Origin: Marinospirillum sp.
GTDB taxonomy: Bacteria; Pseudomonadota; Gammaproteobacteria; Pseudomonadales; Halomonadaceae
NCBI RefSeq assembly: GCF_014859565.1
Contig: NZ_JACUUA010000130.1
Coordinates: 1-9,938, forward strand
Direction: 5' to 3'
DNA length: 9,938 nucleotides
Shown piece after piece: positions 6,910 through 9,938 of the stretch (positions are counted from its first letter, which is position 1; each line of letters starts with the position of its first letter). The translations under genes and the position numbers were made by a program. The notes beneath the pieces are model-generated. The model made no database searches. It had not been told where the DNA came from and was given only the letters and a program-made list of their open reading frames with translations.

Positions 6910-8067
6910 ATGACTTCATCCCTCTCCCCCACACTTAAACTTGCTTTTGAATTGCTGCAGCGCCCATCCGTTACCCCGGATGATGCTGCTTGTCTTGAAC
7001 TGATTGGCGCCCGACTGGCACCGCTGGGCTTTAAGCTGGAACACCTGCGTTGTGGGGAAGTGGATAATCTCTGGGCGCGGCGTGGTGAGAGTAGCCCACT
7101 GTTCTGTTTTGCCGGGCACACCGACGTAGTGCCCCCTGGCCCCCTGCAGCGCTGGAAAACCCCACCCTTTGAGCCAAGCATTGATGCTGAGGGTTATCTG
7201 CGTGCACGTGGCGCGGCGGACATGAAGGGTAGTATTGCTGCCATGCTGATTGCGGTGGAAAACTTTGTACAGAACCACCCCGATCATCCGGGCAGTCTGG
7301 CTTTTCTTTTGACCAGTGATGAAGAAGGTCCCGCAGTAAACGGCACCATTAAGGTGGTTGAACATCTGGAAGCACGGCAGGAAAAAATTGACTGGTGTTT
7401 GGTAGGTGAACCTTCCAGCAGCAGCAAGGTGGGTGATGTTATCAAGAATGGGCGGCGTGGTTCACTGGGTGCACGACTGCTGGTCAAGGGCAAGCAAGGC
7501 CATGTTGCTTATCCACATCTGGCAGATAACCCAGTGCATAAGGCTGCAGCAGCTTTGGCCGAACTGGCGGCTGAAGTTTGGGATGAAGGTAATGAATTTT
7601 TCCCAGCCACCAGTTTTCAGATTTCCAACATTCATGCCGGAACGGGTGCGACCAACGTGGTGCCGGGTGAACTGGAAGTGTTGTTCAACTTCCGCTTTTC
7701 CACCGAACTGACCGCTGAACAGCTGCAACAACGCACCCAAGCCCTGCTGGATCGTCATGGACTGAATTATGAAATTCAGTGGACACTCAGCGGCCTGCCT
7801 TTTTTGACTGCAGCAGGAGCACTGGTTGAAGCGGCTGATCGTGCCATTTACAAGGTGACTGGCCAGAAAACACAGCTTTCAACATCTGGTGGTACTTCGG
7901 ATGGGCGCTTTATTGCCCCGACTGGAGCACAGGTTGTGGAACTGGGGCCAGTTAACGCCACCATCCATCAGGTCAATGAGCGGGTACTGGCAGAAGACTT
8001 GAACCAGCTGTCAGAAATTTATGAAGAGCTGCTGCAGGAACTATTCAGTGACTGCTCCCTGCCCTAA
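6910..8067 (+). CDS. dapE: Succinyl-diaminopimelate desuccinylase
   Basis: DapE is a cytoplasmic di-zinc M20-family amidohydrolase that splits N-succinyl-L,L-diaminopimelate into succinate and L,L-diaminopimelate, on the route to meso-DAP for peptidoglycan and to lysine. At 385 residues it has the normal length. Zinc ligands and catalytic residues are all in place: H70 ([11 protein letters not shown]), D104 (RGAADMKGS), the Glu pair E138/E139 (SDEEGPA; E138 is the general base), E167 (VGEPSSS) and H353 (ATIHQVNE). They match H67, D100, E134/E135, E163 and H349 of the Haemophilus enzyme with a constant small offset. The dimerisation (lid) domain lies at about 182-295, including [12 protein letters not shown] (242-253), and [11 protein letters not shown] (324-334) is typical of DapE. 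The ATG at 6910 fits the family N-terminus but has only a weak ribosome site. No clear terminator follows; decayed transposon sequence begins within a few bases of the stop. Confidence 0.96.
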   Translation: MTSSLSPTLKLAFELLQRPSVTPDDAACLELIGARLAPLGFKLEHLRCGEVDNLWARRGESSPLFCFAGHTDVVPPGPLQRWKTPPFEPSIDAEGYLRARGAADMKGSIAAMLIAVENFVQNHPDHPGSLAFLLTSDEEGPAVNGTIKVVEHLEARQEKIDWCLVGEPSSSSKVGDVIKNGRRGSLGARLLVKGKQGHVAYPHLADNPVHKAAAALAELAAEVWDEGNEFFPATSFQISNIHAGTGATNVVPGELEVLFNFRFSTELTAEQLQQRTQALLDRHGLNYEIQWTLSGLPFLTAAGALVEAADRAIYKVTGQKTQLSTSGGTSDGRFIAPTGAQVVELGPVNATIHQVNERVLAEDLNQLSEIYEELLQELFSDCSLP

Positions 8068-8069
8068 GC

Positions 8070-8138
8070 TCAAGCGCCACGGCACTTTGTAATAAAGACC
8101 AAGTGAGCATGAAGCTCAAAAACGCAACACCTTTGCCT
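8070..8138 (-). pseudogene. IS200/IS605-family TnpA N-terminal remnant
   Basis: In the minus-strand frame ending at the TGA 8070-8072, the 22 codons read RQRCCVFELHAHLVFIT followed by KCRGA. This closely resembles the start of IS200/IS605 Y1 transposases (pattern H-C-V-x-x-L-H-x-H-L-V-F-V-T-K-Y-R-R). The usual Tyr of TKYR is Cys here, and a stop follows at once, so the catalytic HxH and Tyr regions are missing. It abuts the IS4-like remnant at about 8139 in a different frame and ends 2 bp from the dapE stop. It is a dead fragment. The identification rests on about 20 residues. Confidence 0.6.
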
Positions 8139-8322
8139 GTCGAGCCTGGCAGTCGTTCAAGCCCAAGAACTGTTTGGCATCCCGGAACAAGAACTCAATC
8201 TGAAAGCGTACCTTGTAAGTGTTGTGGTTGCCATCCAGCCGCACCTGCCCGTTTTGTAATAACAAACGAGCAGTTTTACGGCTGAGATGAGGGCGGTTAC
8301 TTAAAAAACGGTCGAGGCGCAT
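8116..8322 (-). pseudogene. Chimeric ORF: RsuA-type S4 domain fused to IS4-family transposase remnant
   Basis: This 68-codon frame is a fusion of two unrelated pieces. Residues 1-31 (8230-8322; MRLDRFLSN...NGQVRLDG) match the S4 RNA-binding start of RsuA/RluE-type 16S or 23S rRNA pseudouridine synthases, whose catalytic domain of roughly 200 residues is missing. Residues 34-61 (8140-8223) match the C-terminal part of an IS4-family DDE transposase and keep its Y(2)R(3)E(6)K signature exactly as Y36, R39, E43 and K50 (YKVRFQIEFLFRDAK), followed by GLNDCQAR. The frame then runs 7 codons to a stop inside the IS200-like fragment. The start lies 9 nt after the amidase stop on the same strand, so it may be transcribed. 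The simplest reading is a pseudouridine synthase gene destroyed by insertion followed by deletion. An expressed small S4 protein is possible but unproven. Confidence 0.75.
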
Positions 8323-8331
8323 GGGCGCGGA

Positions 8332-9756
8332 TTATAGGTCAAACAACTCCGGTCGGATATGGGTCAGCGGTGCTGCCCGCTGGTAGCTGTGTGCCGCTCG
8401 TAACACCAGTGCATCCTGATGCCGACCACCGACCAGTTGAATGCCCACCGGCAGCCCGGCACGGGTGAAACCACAAGGCACCGAACAGGCCGGTTGCCCG
8501 GTCAGATTGAAGGGATAGGTGAAGGGTGTCCAGCTGGGCCAGCGTGGATCAGCCCAGCCATCCGGCACTTCCTGTCCGGTGGTGAAGGCCGGAATCGGCA
8601 GACTGGGGGTCAGCAACAGATCATAACGGGCATGGAAACGCCCCATCTGTTCAGTCAAGGCCGCCCGTTCATTCATGGCTGCCAGATAATCCAGCATCGA
8701 AAGTCCCTGCGCCCAGTTGACCACCTCAATCAATCCGGAATCCATCAAGCCACGCTGAACAGCATCCAAGCTGCGCACCGCATTGGCAGCACCACCATAA
8801 AACAGGGTATTAAAACTATCCCGCGGATCAGCAAAGCCCGGATCGACTTCGTCCACCTGTGCACCGAGCAACTGCAACAGCTCAGCCGCCTGTTTTACCA
8901 ATGCAGCAATTTCCGGGTCGACCTGCACATGCCCCAGCGTGGGACTGAACGCAATGCGTAAACCCTTGATGCCACCATCCAGCGCCTCCAGAAATGAAAA
9001 TGCCTGACCACCAGCATCACGCGGCGGCAGGGTGGTGTCTCGTGCATCCGACAGGCACATCACATCCATCATCAAAGCGGCATCAGCGACTGTCCAGGTC
9101 ATGGGTCCCGGATGAGCCAGAGGTGCAAAAGGCGACGCAGGCCACATGGGAATCAACCCATGGGTGGGTTTGTGCCCAACCAGCCCACAGAAAGCAGCGG
9201 GAATACGAATAGAACCACCAGCATCCGTACCCAGCGCCAGGGGCGCCATACCCAGTGGCACTGCCGCACCGGAACCACCACTGGAACCCCCCGCTGTTTG
9301 TGCCACATCCCAGGGATTATTGGTGGCACCACACAGTGGACTGTCTGTTACACCTTTCCAGCCCAGCTCCGGTGTAGTCGTGCGCCCCAGTGCCACAAAT
9401 CCGGCTCGGCGCAGACTGGCTACCACCGGGGAGTCTTCAGTATAGGGCTGAGGATCGCTGGTTTTTGAGCCTTTTAAATTCGGCCAGCCTGCCGTTACAA
9501 ACACATCCTTGATGGCCACCGGCACACCATCCAGCGGACCAATTTCCAACCCACGCAACCAACGTTCTTCACTGGCTCGTGCCTGTTGTAAGGTGGTTTC
9601 TTCATCCATAAAACACCAGGCATTCACCTGTTCATCCAACCGATGAATCTGGCGTAAATAGGTTTCTGCCGCTTCCACCGGGGACAAGGCTCCGGTGGCA
9701 TAAAGATCAATCAATTCCAGTGCGGTGAGCCCTTCGATCCGGGTGCTGCCAGTCAT
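8332..9756 (-). CDS. Amidase-signature family hydrolase
   Basis: The 474-residue cytoplasmic enzyme belongs to the amidase signature family (GatA, FAAH, 6-aminohexanoate-cyclic-dimer hydrolase type). The Ser-cisSer-Lys triad is visible, numbered from the chosen start: K83 in PVAIKD, S158 in AGGSSGGSGAA and S182 in GTDAGGSIRIPA. Their spacings of 75 and 24 residues equal those of FAAH. The C-terminal QPACSVPCGFTRAGLPVGIQLVG is the usual closing segment. No gatB or gatC gene is adjacent, so a stand-alone amidase of unknown substrate is more likely than tRNA amidotransferase GatA. Translation probably starts at the ATG 9754-9756, because AAGGAG (9765-9770) sits 8 nt before it; a GTG at 9760-9762 in the same frame is only 2 nt from that site. 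A pseudouridine-synthase remnant follows its stop on the same strand. Confidence 0.92.
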   Translation of the reverse strand: MTGSTRIEGLTALELIDLYATGALSPVEAAETYLRQIHRLDEQVNAWCFMDEETTLQQARASEERWLRGLEIGPLDGVPVAIKDVFVTAGWPNLKGSKTSDPQPYTEDSPVVASLRRAGFVALGRTTTPELGWKGVTDSPLCGATNNPWDVAQTAGGSSGGSGAAVPLGMAPLALGTDAGGSIRIPAAFCGLVGHKPTHGLIPMWPASPFAPLAHPGPMTWTVADAALMMDVMCLSDARDTTLPPRDAGGQAFSFLEALDGGIKGLRIAFSPTLGHVQVDPEIAALVKQAAELLQLLGAQVDEVDPGFADPRDSFNTLFYGGAANAVRSLDAVQRGLMDSGLIEVVNWAQGLSMLDYLAAMNERAALTEQMGRFHARYDLLLTPSLPIPAFTTGQEVPDGWADPRWPSWTPFTYPFNLTGQPACSVPCGFTRAGLPVGIQLVGGRHQDALVLRAAHSYQRAAPLTHIRPELFDL

Positions 9757-9764
9757 AAGCACAA

Positions 9765-9770
9765 CTCCTT
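9765..9770 (-). promoter_or_regulatory. Ribosome binding site deciding the amidase start
   Basis: AAGGAG on the minus strand is followed by TTGTGCTT and then ATG. The 8-nt spacing selects the ATG at 9756 over the upstream in-frame GTG at 9762. Confidence 0.85.
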
Positions 9771-9800
9771 CTAATGAATACAGGATTTTCTGCTACAACC

Positions 9801-9832
9801 TTGACCCTAGACCTTCCGAGTCTGCAGGTCAA
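9801..9832 (-). promoter_or_regulatory. Candidate amidase promoter with overlapping inverted repeat
   Basis: On the minus strand TTGACC (9827-9832) is separated by 17 bp from TAGGGT (9804-9809), a plausible -35/-10 pair 48 bp upstream of the ATG. The same segment is an imperfect inverted repeat: TTGACC at 9801-9806 and GGTCAA at 9827-9832 on the plus strand, with AGAC/GTCT-like inner arms. A repressor or activator site overlapping the promoter is possible. A third TTGACC lies at 9875-9880. Confidence 0.35.
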
Positions 9833-9901
9833 ATCTGTGCGGCTCATCCATTACACTGAAAACTGGGCTTTTCCTTGACCCAACAGAGTGAGGCTTCTAG
9901 C

Positions 9902-9938
9902 CTGAAACCCTAAGTCTGAAACCCTAAGTCTGAAACCC
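9902..9938. repeat. 14-bp tandem repeat, truncated by window edge
   Basis: The unit CTGAAACCCTAAGT occurs perfectly at 9902-9915 and 9916-9929, then its first 9 bases fill 9930-9938 to the end of the window. The array therefore has at least 2.6 copies and probably continues. It lies about 145 bp upstream of the amidase gene. Confidence 0.85.

Noticed and set aside
8071..8100. Possible dapE terminator hairpin
   Set aside because: The CAAGCGCC/GGCACTTTG arms pair poorly with a 2-nt loop and no T tract, and the segment is explained better as transposase remnant.
8419..8961. 180-codon open frame antisense to the amidase gene
   Set aside because: It is fully contained in a gene with an intact catalytic triad and has low-complexity composition; it is a shadow frame.
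9902..9938. Telomere-like AAACCCTAA in the terminal repeat
   Set aside because: The period is 14 bp, not 6 or 7, and the surroundings are clearly bacterial, so the likeness is coincidental.

Overview
The window looks like chromosomal DNA from a gammaproteobacterium of about 50% GC. The clearest signs are a prfB-lysS pair whose prfB carries the frameshift site in exactly the E. coli form, a DapE of the proteobacterial type, and typical Shine-Dalgarno leaders. The order or genus cannot be fixed from the sequence alone. No rRNA, tRNA, CRISPR array or intact mobile element was seen.

Layout from left to right. A gamma-class carbonic anhydrase (+, 68-628) converges on a zinc-free quinone-oxidoreductase-type dehydrogenase (-, 685-1680), with a good bidirectional hairpin terminator between them (649-679). 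Upstream of the dehydrogenase on the same strand lie lysS (lysyl-tRNA synthetase) and prfB (release factor 2). prfB is only complete if an in-frame TGA at 4289-4291 is bypassed by +1 frameshifting, which then gives a 365-residue RF2 with the GGQ and SPF motifs at the E. coli positions. Divergent from prfB is a tight two-gene unit (+, 4565-5680 and 5683-6153). Its products are not obvious housekeeping proteins, but by eye they contain three copies of a module resembling the C-terminal domain of the flagellar switch protein FliG, with no flagellar gene in the window. This pair is the most interesting candidate for an undescribed system. Its second gene overlaps, tail to tail, a gene for a small exported protein of unknown function (-, 6147-6779). 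dapE (+, 6910-8067) is read divergently from that gene.

Between dapE and an amidase-signature hydrolase gene (-, 8332-9756) is a 264-bp scar of three unrelated coding fragments: the S4-domain start of an RsuA-type pseudouridine synthase, an IS4-family transposase piece keeping the YREK signature, and an IS200/IS605 TnpA N-terminal piece in another frame. The first two are fused in frame into a 68-codon chimeric ORF. The window ends in a 14-bp tandem repeat upstream of the amidase gene that runs off the edge.

Functionally, prfB and lysS form a translation operon and dapE belongs to lysine/diaminopimelate synthesis. The remaining genes look like independent units. Assignments rest on motif recognition by eye; no database search was run.
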